A stretch of 43,204 bases of DNA from Flavobacterium sp. CF136 (GTDB lineage: Bacteria; Bacteroidota; Bacteroidia; Flavobacteriales; Flavobacteriaceae). Positions 28,000 through 36,461 of the stretch are shown piece by piece. The stretch spans positions 1 through 43,204 of the forward strand of contig NZ_AKJZ01000072.1 of assembly GCF_000282055.1 (NCBI RefSeq), given 5' to 3'. The notes below the pieces were generated by a model. It was not told where the DNA came from. It ran no database searches and worked only from the letters and a program-made list of their open reading frames with translations. The position numbers and the translations under genes were made by a program. The stretch's first letter is position 1. Each line of letters starts with the position of its first letter.

Positions 28000-29331
28000 T
28001 TACAGGTTATGTACTGCCTGCTTAAACTGCTTCCCTCTGTCTTCGTAATTTTCAAATAAATCAAAACTAGCGCAAGCCGGAGACAACAAAACAGCATCAC
28101 CTTTTTCTGTTAAACGCTGCGCTGTTTTTACGGCGTCGCTCATGTTGTTCACTTCGACCATAATATCAACAACGTTTCCAAAAGCTTCAATAATTTTACG
28201 ATTATCAATTCCTAAGCAGATAATTGCTTTTACTTTTTCACGGACCAATGACATTAATTCGTTGTAATCATTCCCTTTGTCAACACCTCCAACAATCCAA
28301 ACCGTTGGAACATTCATACTGTCTAAAGCAAAAAAAGCAGCATTTACATTTGTCGCTTTCGAATCGTTAATGTATTGTACATTTTGAATTTTTAAAACTT
28401 TCTCCAAACGGTGTTCAACACCCTGAAAATTAGATAAACTTTCGCGAATTGTTGCATTTCTAATTTGCATCAATTTTGCTACTGAGCTTGCTGCCATTGC
28501 ATTTTTCATATTATGTTTTCCTTCTAATGCAATGTATTCTGTTTCCATTGTAAACTCTTCCTGGTTGATCTGTATTTCCATTTTGTTGTTATTTATAGAA
28601 GCCCCTTCATTGAATACTTTAGTCAATGAGAAAGGAATTAATTTTGCTTTTGTTGTATTATGCTGCAACCACTCTGTAATTGCCTGATCATCTGCATCAT
28701 AAATAAGATAATCACTTTCAGTCTGATTCATCGTTATTCTGAACTTAGAATCAATGTATTTTTGATATTTATATTCGTACCGATCTAAATGATCCGGGCT
28801 AATGTTTGTTATAATGGCAATGTCAGGTTTGTAATCTATAATTCCGTCAAGCTGAAAACTGCTTAATTCCAGCACATAGGCATCATATTTATTTTCGGCC
28901 ACCTGCCATGCAAAGCTTTTCCCGATATTACCGCCCATACCAACATTCAAACCTGCTGATTTCAGCAAATGATAGGTTAACATTGTTGTTGTTGTTTTAC
29001 CATTGCTTCCTGTAATTCCAATAGTTAAAGCCTCAGTAAAAGGTTTTGCAAACTCTATTTCCGAAATCACTTTTACTCCAGCCTCAATAAGCTTTTTTAC
29101 GATGGGAGACTTATCCGGAATCCCTGGACTTTTCATTACCACATCGGCATTTAAAATCAAGTCTTCACTATGTTGTTCTTCTTCCCAGGCAATTCCATTA
29201 ATGATAAGAACTTCTTTATAGCTTTCTTTTATTTTTCCAAAATCAGATACAAAAACATCATATCCTTTTTTCTTACCCAGAATAGCGGTACCTACACCAC
29301 TTTCTCCTCCTCCTAAAACAACTAGTCTCAT
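28000..29331 (-). CDS. murD: UDP-N-acetylmuramoylalanine--D-glutamate ligase MurD
   Basis: This cytoplasmic Mur ligase adds D-glutamate to UDP-MurNAc-L-Ala. The 443 residues show an N-terminal nucleotide-sugar-binding domain (RLVVLGGGESGVGTAILGKK), the ATPase P-loop ITGSNGKTTTTMLTY and the downstream ITNISPDHLDRY. The C-terminal domain has VEHRLEKV, INDSKATNVNAA, IVGGVDKGNDY and the end LSPACASFDLFENYEDRGKQF, specific for MurD. It is complete and of normal length. A 270-base gap with a decayed insert separates it from mraY upstream. Confidence 0.98.
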   Translation of the reverse strand: MRLVVLGGGESGVGTAILGKKKGYDVFVSDFGKIKESYKEVLIINGIAWEEEQHSEDLILNADVVMKSPGIPDKSPIVKKLIEAGVKVISEIEFAKPFTEALTIGITGSNGKTTTTMLTYHLLKSAGLNVGMGGNIGKSFAWQVAENKYDAYVLELSSFQLDGIIDYKPDIAIITNISPDHLDRYEYKYQKYIDSKFRITMNQTESDYLIYDADDQAITEWLQHNTTKAKLIPFSLTKVFNEGASINNNKMEIQINQEEFTMETEYIALEGKHNMKNAMAASSVAKLMQIRNATIRESLSNFQGVEHRLEKVLKIQNVQYINDSKATNVNAAFFALDSMNVPTVWIVGGVDKGNDYNELMSLVREKVKAIICLGIDNRKIIEAFGNVVDIMVEVNNMSDAVKTAQRLTEKGDAVLLSPACASFDLFENYEDRGKQFKQAVHNL

Positions 29332-29340
29332 ACTCTGTTT

Positions 29341-29597
29341 AATTAAAAATTGAGAATTAAAAATTAAAAATCACTTTAGACTTTTAATCGAATTCCTATT
29401 TTCCTTTTAGGGTTATTATAATTTTTGATAATATTCTGCAAAGTTCATCAGCCTCACCATAGATACTGTCGAATTCACTTACAGAGATATAATCTGTCGC
29501 TTTCAATAATTTTAATCAATAAATAATTCCTCTCGCTTCTTTATATGAAATCTCAAGCTTAATAAAAACTCTTAATTTTAATTCTCAATTTTTAATT
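29341..29597. mobile_element. 257-bp cassette bounded by 22-bp inverted repeats, containing a four-helix-bundle gene remnant
   Basis: The first 22 bases (29341-29362) are the exact reverse complement of the last 22 (29576-29597). The interior holds the decayed 3' part of a four-helix-bundle gene on the minus strand. Intervening sequences inserted in 23S rRNA genes carry such genes and end in paired repeats cut by RNase III, and this looks like a similar cassette placed in the murD-mraY gap. Mobility is inferred, not shown; I could not find flanking target duplications. Confidence 0.5.
29396..29575 (-). pseudogene. Remnant of a four-helix-bundle protein (23S rRNA intervening-sequence protein family)
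   Basis: About 60 codons of the C-terminal half can be read: VFIKLEISYKEARGIIY, a TGA stop where the family has Trp (the family pattern is YWL), then LKLLKATDYISVSEFDSIYG and EADELCRILSKII. The spacing of YKEA, YWL-LL, TDYI and EADEL is that of the roughly 120-residue four-helix-bundle family found in intervening sequences and as single genes in Bacteroidota. The N-terminal half is missing and there is no start codon. The function of the intact family is unknown. The remnant lies inside a 22-bp inverted repeat between mraY and murD. Confidence 0.75.
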
Positions 29598-29601
29598 GAA
29601 C

Positions 29602-30831
29602 TTATCTTAGTTTTAAAGTAACGATTGATAATATGGCTAACATGATGGCAACAATCCAGAATCGGGTTACAATTTTACTCTCATGATATCCTTTTTTCTG
29701 GTAATGATGATGTAAAGGCGACATCAGGAAAATTCTACGGCCTTCACCAAAACGTTTTTTTGTATATTTAAAATAAGCAACCTGAATAATTACCGAAGCA
29801 CTCTCTGCCAGGAAAATTCCGCAGAATAAAACAATCAATATTTCTTTGCGGACAGCAATTGCTAAAACTGCAATGATTCCCCCTATAGTCAAACTTCCTG
29901 TATCTCCCATAAAAACAGATGCGGGGTATGAATTATACCAAAGAAATCCAATTAAAGCCCCCACAAAAGCAGATATAAAAACCGTCATTTCTCCCGAATT
30001 GGGGATGTACATAATATTAAGATAATTCGAGAAAATAATATTCCCCGAAACAAACGTAAATATTCCGAGTGCGAGGACAGATATCGCCGAAGTTCCCGCG
30101 GCGAGACCATCAATTCCATCCGTTAAATTAGCTCCGTTTGAAACCGCTGTGATAATAAAAATAACAACCGGAATAAAAATTAACCATGCCCATTTTTCAT
30201 ATCCATCCCCCATAAAAGATAAAACTTCAGCATAATCAAATTCATTATTTTTAACGAAAGGGATTGTTGTAGCTGTTGATTTTTCTTCAACAGGAGTCGG
30301 TAAAACCACAGTTGTGCTTACGCCTTTATAAATATCGGTTCTTCCTGTATCGGTTCTCACAGTTACAGCCGGATTGAAATATAAAACTGCACCAACAATA
30401 ATTCCCAAACCAACCTGACCGATAACTTTAAAAATTCCTTTAAGTCCTTGTTTATCTTTTTTGAATATTTTAATATAATCGTCAACAAAACCAATTGTCC
30501 CCATCCAAAGAGTTGTAACAATAAGCAATACAATGTAAATATTATGCAGACGGGCAAATAACAAAACCGGTACAAGCGTTGCAAAAATGATAATCAGTCC
30601 TCCCATTGTAGGTGTTCCCGCTTTTTCATTTTGACCTGCAAGACCTAACTCACGAACAGTCTCACCCACTTGTTGATTACGTAAAAAATTGATAACTCTT
30701 TTTCCGTAAATCGTTGACAAAAGCAATGAAAGCATAAATGCCAAAGCCGATCTGAAAGTAATGTATTGGAAAACCCCTGTTCCCGGAACATCCATTGTTT
30801 TGTTTAAATATTCAAATAAATAGTATAGCAT
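29602..30831 (-). CDS. mraY: Phospho-N-acetylmuramoyl-pentapeptide transferase MraY
   Basis: This integral membrane enzyme joins UDP-MurNAc-pentapeptide to undecaprenyl phosphate, making lipid I. The 409 residues contain about ten membrane helices. Catalytic motifs are GTPTMGGLIII, the acidic FVDDYIKI, ANLTDGIDGLAAG and the nucleotide-binding FMGDTGSLTIGG. The family HHH motif appears as PLHHHYQKKGYHE. An extra stretch of about 50 residues (about 155-205, between helices) makes it longer than the Escherichia coli enzyme (360). That insertion is seen in this phylum to my knowledge. It lies between murE and a decayed insert. Confidence 0.98.
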   Translation of the reverse strand: MLYYLFEYLNKTMDVPGTGVFQYITFRSALAFMLSLLLSTIYGKRVINFLRNQQVGETVRELGLAGQNEKAGTPTMGGLIIIFATLVPVLLFARLHNIYIVLLIVTTLWMGTIGFVDDYIKIFKKDKQGLKGIFKVIGQVGLGIIVGAVLYFNPAVTVRTDTGRTDIYKGVSTTVVLPTPVEEKSTATTIPFVKNNEFDYAEVLSFMGDGYEKWAWLIFIPVVIFIITAVSNGANLTDGIDGLAAGTSAISVLALGIFTFVSGNIIFSNYLNIMYIPNSGEMTVFISAFVGALIGFLWYNSYPASVFMGDTGSLTIGGIIAVLAIAVRKEILIVLFCGIFLAESASVIIQVAYFKYTKKRFGEGRRIFLMSPLHHHYQKKGYHESKIVTRFWIVAIMLAILSIVTLKLR

Positions 30832-30850
30832 ATCTTTTTATTTTAAATTC

Positions 30851-30904
30851 CAATTTTGAAATTCCAGATCCCATCTGTTCCGGATATTTAGAATTTCAAA
30901 ATTG
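30851..30904. repeat. 14-bp perfect inverted repeat in the murE-mraY gap
   Basis: Arms CAATTTTGAAATTC and GAATTTCAAAATTG enclose 26 bases, in which ATCC and GGAT may pair further. It fills most of the 77-base gap. Like other gaps in this operon, it offers a stem-loop without a T-run. Confidence 0.65.
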
Positions 30905-30908
30905 ATTA

Positions 30909-32372
30909 TTATTTATTTAGTTGATCTAAAATTTCTTTTACCGTTTCCATATCGTCAAAATGATGACGAACACCGTTTATTTCCTGATAGGTCTCATGAC
31001 CTTTACCGGCAATTAAAATAATATCGTTAGCCTGAGCTAATTGACAAGCTGTTTTTATTGCTTGTTTTCTATCTGTAATTCTCAGCATCTTTTTATAATT
31101 ATGTGCTTCGACTCCCTCCTCCATTTCATTAAGAATCGTTTCCGGATCTTCGTTTCTGGGATTATCCGATGTCAGAATGGCTTTATCACTAAAATCTGCA
31201 GCGATTTTAGCCATAATTGGTCGTTTCGTTTTATCCCTGTTTCCACCACAGCCAACAACGGTAAGCAATTGTTCGTTTTTTGTGCGAATATCATCAATCG
31301 TTTTTAATACATTTTCTAAAGCATCCGGCGTATGGGCATAATCTACAATCGCAGTGATATTCCCTTCCGAAACAATATATTGAAAACGTCCTGAAACACT
31401 TTCCAAATCAGACAGTAAACGCAATGCCTCAAGACTGTCCATTCCTAACTCAACAGCTGTACCGTAAATTGCCAATACGTTATAAGCATTAAACGTCCCT
31501 ATTAATTTTACCCAAACTTCATTATCATTTACTTTTAATAATAATCCGGATAATTGGCTTTCTAATATCTGAGCCTTAAAATCAGCGTATGTTTTTAAAG
31601 CATAAGTACGTTTTCTCGCAATCGTATTCTGCAGCATCACCGGTCCGTTTTTATCATCAATGTTTGACAAGGCAAAAGCTGTTTTTGGCAACGAATCAAA
31701 AAATGATTTTTTTACATCTCTGTATTCTGCAAAAGTTGGATGGTAATCTAAATGATCGTGAGACAGGTTCGTAAAAACTCCGCCAACAAAATGCAAAGCT
31801 TCGGTACGTTTTTGATGAATTCCATGCGAACTCACTTCCATAAAACAATGCGTTACACCGGCTTCCGCCATTTCACTCAAATAATGATTGATTGTAATAG
31901 AATCCGGGGTTGTATGCGTTGCATTATATTCTGTTTCCTCAACCATGATTTTTACTGTTGATAATAAACCAACTTTAAAACCGGCTTTTTGAAACAATTG
32001 AAACAATAGTGAAGCAATGGTAGTTTTTCCGTTTGTACCTGTAACACCAACTAATTTTAATTTCTCAGAAGGATTCCCAAAATAATTAGCTGCCATAAAA
32101 GCCAGTGCTGTATTGGTGTCCTTTACCTTTATATAGGTAATTCCTTTTTCAATATTCTCCGGCAAAGCATCACATATAATTGCAGCAGCTCCTAATTGAA
32201 TTGCTTTTTCGATATAATCATGACCATCAGAAAGTGTTCCGCGAATAGCCACAAAAACATCATTTTCTTCAATTTTTCTTGAATCAAAATCAATTTTATG
32301 GATAGCAATTTCTGTCGAACCCGTTACAGATTCGATCGCTACTTTATATAATATGTCCTTAAGTATTTTCAC
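30909..32372 (-). CDS. murE: UDP-MurNAc-L-Ala-D-Glu--meso-diaminopimelate ligase MurE
   Basis: This cytoplasmic Mur ligase adds the third stem residue. The 487 residues have an N-terminal domain (about 1-95), the P-loop VTGTNGKTTIASLLFQLF, HTTPDSITINHYL and the EVSSHGIHQKR region. The C-terminal domain contains SDNPRNEDPE. The DNPR motif is the known mark of enzymes that use meso-diaminopimelate rather than lysine, so the peptidoglycan should be of the DAP type. The start overlaps the end of ftsI by 4 bases (ATGA), so the two are coupled. Confidence 0.98.
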   Translation of the reverse strand: MKILKDILYKVAIESVTGSTEIAIHKIDFDSRKIEENDVFVAIRGTLSDGHDYIEKAIQLGAAAIICDALPENIEKGITYIKVKDTNTALAFMAANYFGNPSEKLKLVGVTGTNGKTTIASLLFQLFQKAGFKVGLLSTVKIMVEETEYNATHTTPDSITINHYLSEMAEAGVTHCFMEVSSHGIHQKRTEALHFVGGVFTNLSHDHLDYHPTFAEYRDVKKSFFDSLPKTAFALSNIDDKNGPVMLQNTIARKRTYALKTYADFKAQILESQLSGLLLKVNDNEVWVKLIGTFNAYNVLAIYGTAVELGMDSLEALRLLSDLESVSGRFQYIVSEGNITAIVDYAHTPDALENVLKTIDDIRTKNEQLLTVVGCGGNRDKTKRPIMAKIAADFSDKAILTSDNPRNEDPETILNEMEEGVEAHNYKKMLRITDRKQAIKTACQLAQANDIILIAGKGHETYQEINGVRHHFDDMETVKEILDQLNK

Positions 32373-34375
32373 GATAACTCTAATACTATTGTTGTGTTTT
32401 TACTAATATTCTGACCAGCCTGTAATGACTGTTTTTTTACTTTCCCAATTCCGTTTACTTTTACCTTTAAACCTAAGTTTTCTAATAAAGCAATAGCATC
32501 CATTCCAGGCATTCCTTTCAGGTTCGGAATCAGTTTTGATTTCTTATTTACTTCTAAATTATACTTATCATAACTATATTCCTGTTTTGGAATTTTAGAA
32601 TCCAGTTGTTTTATTTTGTTCGTTGAAGGTGCATCTGTAAATATTTTTTGGGCAATTCTTTTAAAAACCGGTCCTGCAACATCAGCACCGTAATAATTAT
32701 TGTTAGCTGTATTTGGTTTGTGAACCACCACTATACAAGAATATTTTGGATGATCTGCCGGAAAATATCCTACGAATGAAGAAGCATAATACATTCCTTC
32801 TCTCCCCGCTTTACCATAATTTACCATAGCTGTTCCTGTTTTTCCTGCCATCGAAAAATCTTTCGAATACAACTTTGACCCTGTTCCTTTTTTAACCACA
32901 TTCAACAGTACTGCTTTTATTTTTTTTATGGTTTCCGGAGAACATACTTTCGGATTAATCACTTCTACATCAAATTTCTTAATGGTTTTATTCCATTCTT
33001 TTATTTCAGAAACAAACTGTGGTTTTACCATTACTCCATTATTCGCAACTGAGTTGTAAAAAGTCAAAGTCTGCATTGGTGTAACAGAAACTCCGTAACC
33101 AAAAGCCATCCACGGAAGTGAAACTCCTGACCAGTTTTTATCTCCGGGATGTGGAATAATTGCTCTTCCCTCTCCTTGAAAATGCAATCCTAAAGTTTTA
33201 TGCAATCCGAAATTTTTAATATGATCTACAAACTTTGATGGATTATTTTTATAATTCTCATAAACTGCCTGAACCATTACTGTGTTAGACGATAATTCGA
33301 ATCCACGCGCCAACGATACTTTTCCGTAACCTCCTTTATGTGAATCATTAACAGCACGACCATAATATTTTATTTGTCCGCCGTGACTATCGTAAATCTT
33401 ACTTGTATCTGCCACTTTATCTTCTAAAATCGCCATTAAATCGACTAATTTAAAAGTGGAACCTGGTTCATGGGATTCCGCTACAGCGTAATTTGTAGTT
33501 TCTTCATACGATCCAGCTTCGGTTCTTCCTAAATTCGAAATGGCTTTTACATGACCCGTTTCTGTTTCCATTACCACCACGCAACCGTGATCTGCTTCAT
33601 ATTCTTCTAATTGTTTCAATAAAGCATGATGTGCAATATCCTGAATAAAAACATCAATTGTCGAAATAACATCATATCCATCTATAGGATCAACTTCGTT
33701 TAAATCGCGAATAGGTTTCCACTGTCCTTTTGCAATTTTCTGCTTTAAAATCTTGCCGTCTTTTCCGTTCAGATAACTTTTAAACGCCCATTCAATTCCT
33801 TTTCCAACTTCTACTCCGGTTGCAGGGTCAATACGATCGTAACCAATTGTTCTTTCTGCAATTTTTCCTATCGGATGTTTTCTAACGGTTTCTTGTTCAA
33901 CTATAATTCCACCTTTAAAAGCTCCTAAATTGAATAAGGGAAAACCTTTTATTTTTACATAGTCAGTGTAACTCAATTTGCGGGCAATCAAATAATAACG
34001 ATTTTTATTGGCTCTCGCTTTTCTTAATTCTTGTTCGTAAAAACCGCCTGGCCTATCTAAAACCGTAGCCAGTGAATCTGATAATGCTTTTACGTATTTT
34101 TCAAAAGTTTCCGTTTTAGGCGCTTTTGCATCAAATCTAATTTCATAATTAGGAATCGATGTTGCCAGCAAACTTCCGTCAGCCGAATATATATTTCCTT
34201 TATTGGCAGGAATCACAAAATTTCTAACCGTACGCTGTTTCGCCAGTTTTCTATAATAATCTCCTTCTACCCATTGAATATTAGTTAATTTAACGACAAT
34301 AGCAATTGCCATCAAAAAGATGAAAACTGCTACCAGGTAAATTCTGTAGGATATGTATTTATCGTCTACTGCCAT
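32369..34375 (-). CDS. ftsI: Septal penicillin-binding protein FtsI (PBP3) with C-terminal PASTA domain
   Basis: This class B transpeptidase cross-links septal peptidoglycan together with FtsW. The 668 residues have one membrane helix (about 11-30) and a dimerisation/pedestal domain (about 45-210). The transpeptidase domain follows, with catalytic SxxK in EPGSTFKLVD (near residue 300), SxN in ELSSNTVMVQ and KTG in MAGKTGTAMVN. The last 65 residues form one PASTA domain (SKLIPNLKGMPGMDAIALLE), which Escherichia coli FtsI lacks but this phylum has. It overlaps ftsL by 10 bases and murE by 4. Confidence 0.97.
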   Translation of the reverse strand: MAVDDKYISYRIYLVAVFIFLMAIAIVVKLTNIQWVEGDYYRKLAKQRTVRNFVIPANKGNIYSADGSLLATSIPNYEIRFDAKAPKTETFEKYVKALSDSLATVLDRPGGFYEQELRKARANKNRYYLIARKLSYTDYVKIKGFPLFNLGAFKGGIIVEQETVRKHPIGKIAERTIGYDRIDPATGVEVGKGIEWAFKSYLNGKDGKILKQKIAKGQWKPIRDLNEVDPIDGYDVISTIDVFIQDIAHHALLKQLEEYEADHGCVVVMETETGHVKAISNLGRTEAGSYEETTNYAVAESHEPGSTFKLVDLMAILEDKVADTSKIYDSHGGQIKYYGRAVNDSHKGGYGKVSLARGFELSSNTVMVQAVYENYKNNPSKFVDHIKNFGLHKTLGLHFQGEGRAIIPHPGDKNWSGVSLPWMAFGYGVSVTPMQTLTFYNSVANNGVMVKPQFVSEIKEWNKTIKKFDVEVINPKVCSPETIKKIKAVLLNVVKKGTGSKLYSKDFSMAGKTGTAMVNYGKAGREGMYYASSFVGYFPADHPKYSCIVVVHKPNTANNNYYGADVAGPVFKRIAQKIFTDAPSTNKIKQLDSKIPKQEYSYDKYNLEVNKKSKLIPNLKGMPGMDAIALLENLGLKVKVNGIGKVKKQSLQAGQNISKNTTIVLELS

Positions 34376-34713
34376 ATTCTTTTAAAGAAATTTTTTTCTT
34401 CTTCTTTTTTAACTTCTATCTTCGTTGGAGGTACTGTTGAAGGATAAATTTGTTTTTCAAGCATCTTATCCGAAACCGTTGACTCCATTTTTAACTTCAT
34501 CAATTCTGAACGTCGGTCTACAAATTCTGAGCGCAATTCCTTTACTTCATTATTCAGTTTTGCAATTTCAAAAACCTTTTGTTCGTATCGCTGTGTATTC
34601 GCAATCATCAAAATAGCAAGCAGAATGATAAAAACAATGAACCGCCAGTTTTTCACAGCGTCATCATTAATCAGAAATCTTGCTTTTAATATGTCGAATA
34701 CACCACTTTTCAT
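34366..34713 (-). CDS. ftsL: FtsL-like cell division protein
   Basis: A 115-residue bitopic protein with a cytoplasmic start, one membrane helix at about 25-42 (FIVFIILLAILMIAN) and a periplasmic coiled coil at about 45-85 (EIAKLNNEVKELRSEFVDRR). A Lys/Glu-rich end follows. Sequence identity in this family is minimal, so size, topology and position between rsmH and ftsI carry the call. It should form the FtsQLB-type complex that activates FtsI and FtsW. Its 3' end overlaps ftsI by 10 bases. Confidence 0.88.
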   Translation of the reverse strand: MKSGVFDILKARFLINDDAVKNWRFIVFIILLAILMIANTQRYEQKVFEIAKLNNEVKELRSEFVDRRSELMKLKMESTVSDKMLEKQIYPSTVPPTKIEVKKEEEKNFFKRIWQ

Positions 34714-34727
34714 TTTCTACCTATATA

Positions 34728-35636
34728 TTATATCTTTTCAGCAATTCTTAATTTTGCACTTCTCGCCCTGTTATTGATTTTGATTTCAGCATCGTCAGGA
34801 ACAATCAATTTTCCGATAGTCTTAAACGGAACCGTAAAATTTCCGTAAAAATCTCGTTCAGGCTCCCCTTCAAACATTCCGTTTTTAATAAATCTTTTTA
34901 CCAGTCGATCTTCTAATGAATGATATGAAATCACTGAAAATCTTCCTCCCGGGTTTAGAATTTCTAACGATTGCTCGATAAACTCTTTTAAAACATCCAT
35001 TTCCTGATTTACTTCAATACGAATCGCCTGATAGATCTGGGCCAATATTTTATTTCGAACTCTTTCAGGCAGATGTTTCGCCAAAACTTCTTTCAATTCA
35101 TCTGTAGTTTTTATTGGCTGATACTCTCTGGCCTCTATAATTGTTCTTGACAAAACCGGCGCATTTTTCAATTCTCCATAATCCGAGAATACTCTTCTCA
35201 AATCAGCATCATCATATTCATTAACCACCCGATACGCATTCAAATCATTTTTCTGACTCATTCTCATATCCAGCCCGGCATCAAAACGTGTTGAAAATCC
35301 TCTTTCCGGAACATCAAACTGATGCGATGAAACCCCTAAATCTGCCAAAATTCCATCAACGCTTTTTACTCCGTGAAACCGTAAAAATCTTTTTATAAAT
35401 CTGAAGTTCTCATTAATCAAGGTAAACCTTTCGTCCGGCAATGTATTTGCAAGAGCATCTTCATCCTGATCAAAAGCAAACAACTTTCCGTTTGGCCCCA
35501 ATCGTCTCAAAATTTCTTTTGAATGACCTCCGCCTCCAAACGTAACATCTACATAAATTCCATCAGGCTTAATATTTAAACCATCAACTGTAGGATGAAG
35601 TAAAACCGGATTATGATATTCCATTGTCGTCGTCAT
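34728..35636 (-). CDS. rsmH: 16S rRNA (cytosine-1402-N4)-methyltransferase RsmH
   Basis: This SAM-dependent enzyme (formerly MraW) methylates N4 of C1402 in 16S rRNA at the decoding site. The 302 residues begin with the conserved YHNPVLLHPTVDGL. The SAM loop is VDVTFGGGGHSKEIL. ADLGVSSHQFDVPERGFSTR and LDMRMSQ follow, and the end has SVISYHSLEDRLVKRFIK. The start may be the first or fifth codon (both ATG); either way it overlaps the 3' end of mraZ (26 or 14 bases), so translation is probably coupled. Confidence 0.98.
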   Translation of the reverse strand: MTTTMEYHNPVLLHPTVDGLNIKPDGIYVDVTFGGGGHSKEILRRLGPNGKLFAFDQDEDALANTLPDERFTLINENFRFIKRFLRFHGVKSVDGILADLGVSSHQFDVPERGFSTRFDAGLDMRMSQKNDLNAYRVVNEYDDADLRRVFSDYGELKNAPVLSRTIIEAREYQPIKTTDELKEVLAKHLPERVRNKILAQIYQAIRIEVNQEMDVLKEFIEQSLEILNPGGRFSVISYHSLEDRLVKRFIKNGMFEGEPERDFYGNFTVPFKTIGKLIVPDDAEIKINNRARSAKLRIAEKI

Positions 35637-36084
35637 TAATATTTCCCATTACTTCTTCAGCCAGATCTGCAAAATCCATATCTTCGCCGCTTATTGATTT
35701 TTCATATAAATCCTTATCCCAAATCTCCACAATATTAACCGCAGATGAAAAAACGACATCTTTCGAAATACTTGAAAAAGCTACCAAATCCTTCGGAACC
35801 AGCAATCTTCCCAATGCATCAATTTCTACCACTTTAACCCCGGCAGTAAACCTTCGGATGAAATCATTGTTCTTTTTTACAAAGCGATTCAATTTGTTGA
35901 TTTTTTGCATCATCAAATCCCATTCTTCCATCGGATATAATTCTAAACACGGTTGAAAAACAGAGCGCTTCAAAACAAATCCGTTTTGAAGAGAAGAAGC
36001 CAATTGCTTTTTTAAGGGAGCAGGCATCATCAGCCTTCCTTTAGCATCAACTTTACACTCATATGTTCCTACAATTGTGTTCAA
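35611..36084 (-). CDS. mraZ: Transcriptional regulator MraZ
   Basis: This 157-residue protein contains two SpoVT/AbrB-like MraZ domains. The first carries GTYECKVDAKGRLMMPAPLK (about 6-25) and the second VVEIDALGRLLVPKDLVAF (about 85-103); the DAKGR and DALGR motifs are characteristic. MraZ forms rings that bind tandem repeats upstream of its own gene and usually represses the dcw operon. The promoter here carries five phased ACCAC boxes (listed separately), which fits autoregulation. It is the first gene of the cluster. Confidence 0.97.
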   Translation of the reverse strand: MNTIVGTYECKVDAKGRLMMPAPLKKQLASSLQNGFVLKRSVFQPCLELYPMEEWDLMMQKINKLNRFVKKNNDFIRRFTAGVKVVEIDALGRLLVPKDLVAFSSISKDVVFSSAVNIVEIWDKDLYEKSISGEDMDFADLAEEVMGNINDDDNGIS

Positions 36085-36109
36085 GAAAAAGCATTATATA
36101 GTTATACAG

Positions 36110-36117
36110 CAAAAATA
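36110..36117 (-). promoter_or_regulatory. Probable -7 box of the dcw operon promoter
   Basis: On the minus strand the bases read TATTTTTG, an exact fit to the Bacteroidota TAnnTTTG consensus, 25 bases before the mraZ start codon. No clear TTG element is found 17-23 bases upstream; that space is occupied by the ACCAC repeats. Confidence 0.55.
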
Positions 36118-36128
36118 TAAAAAATATT

Positions 36129-36185
36129 ACCACATTTTACCACTATATACCACTTTGTTAATAAGTTTAACCACTTTCCTACCAC
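36129..36185 (-). promoter_or_regulatory. Five-box MraZ operator candidate
   Basis: ACCAC (GTGGT on the mraZ strand) begins at 36129, 36139, 36149, 36170 and 36181, i.e. intervals of 10, 10, 21 and 11 bases, all near whole helical turns. Some boxes extend to AAAGTGGT on the mraZ strand. MraZ proteins studied elsewhere bind tandem GTG-containing boxes with about one-turn spacing. The array lies just upstream of the -7 box, where bound protein would block polymerase. Confidence 0.75.
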
Positions 36186-36426
36186 ATTACTTAATTTATA
36201 ATCAATCAATACTTTAACTATTAATTAGCTTAATAACTATTATCTTAATCAATCAAAAAAATTACACGCTTTTTTTCTTAAAAAATTAATTATAATGTAA
36301 ATTTTTTAACATTTAAGCATTGCTTCAAAACTAACTCTTAAAGCTGATTTTTAAATAGTTAGCATCGAAACAAAAATTATGTAGTTAAAAAATAGCACCA
36401 AAAATTTATTTTTATTTATTAAACCC
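36186..36426. other. AT-rich spacer between dcw promoter and hydrolase promoter
   Basis: No gene is seen. The segment is about 80 percent A+T and lies between the two divergent promoters. Confidence 0.4.
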
Positions 36427-36434
36427 TATATTTG
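36427..36434 (+). promoter_or_regulatory. Probable -7 box of the hydrolase-engB promoter
   Basis: TATATTTG matches TAnnTTTG exactly and ends 27 bases before the ATG at 36462. No TTG element at the expected distance upstream is evident. Confidence 0.5.
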
Positions 36435-36461
36435 TCCAAATTGAAATTGGCATTAGATTAA

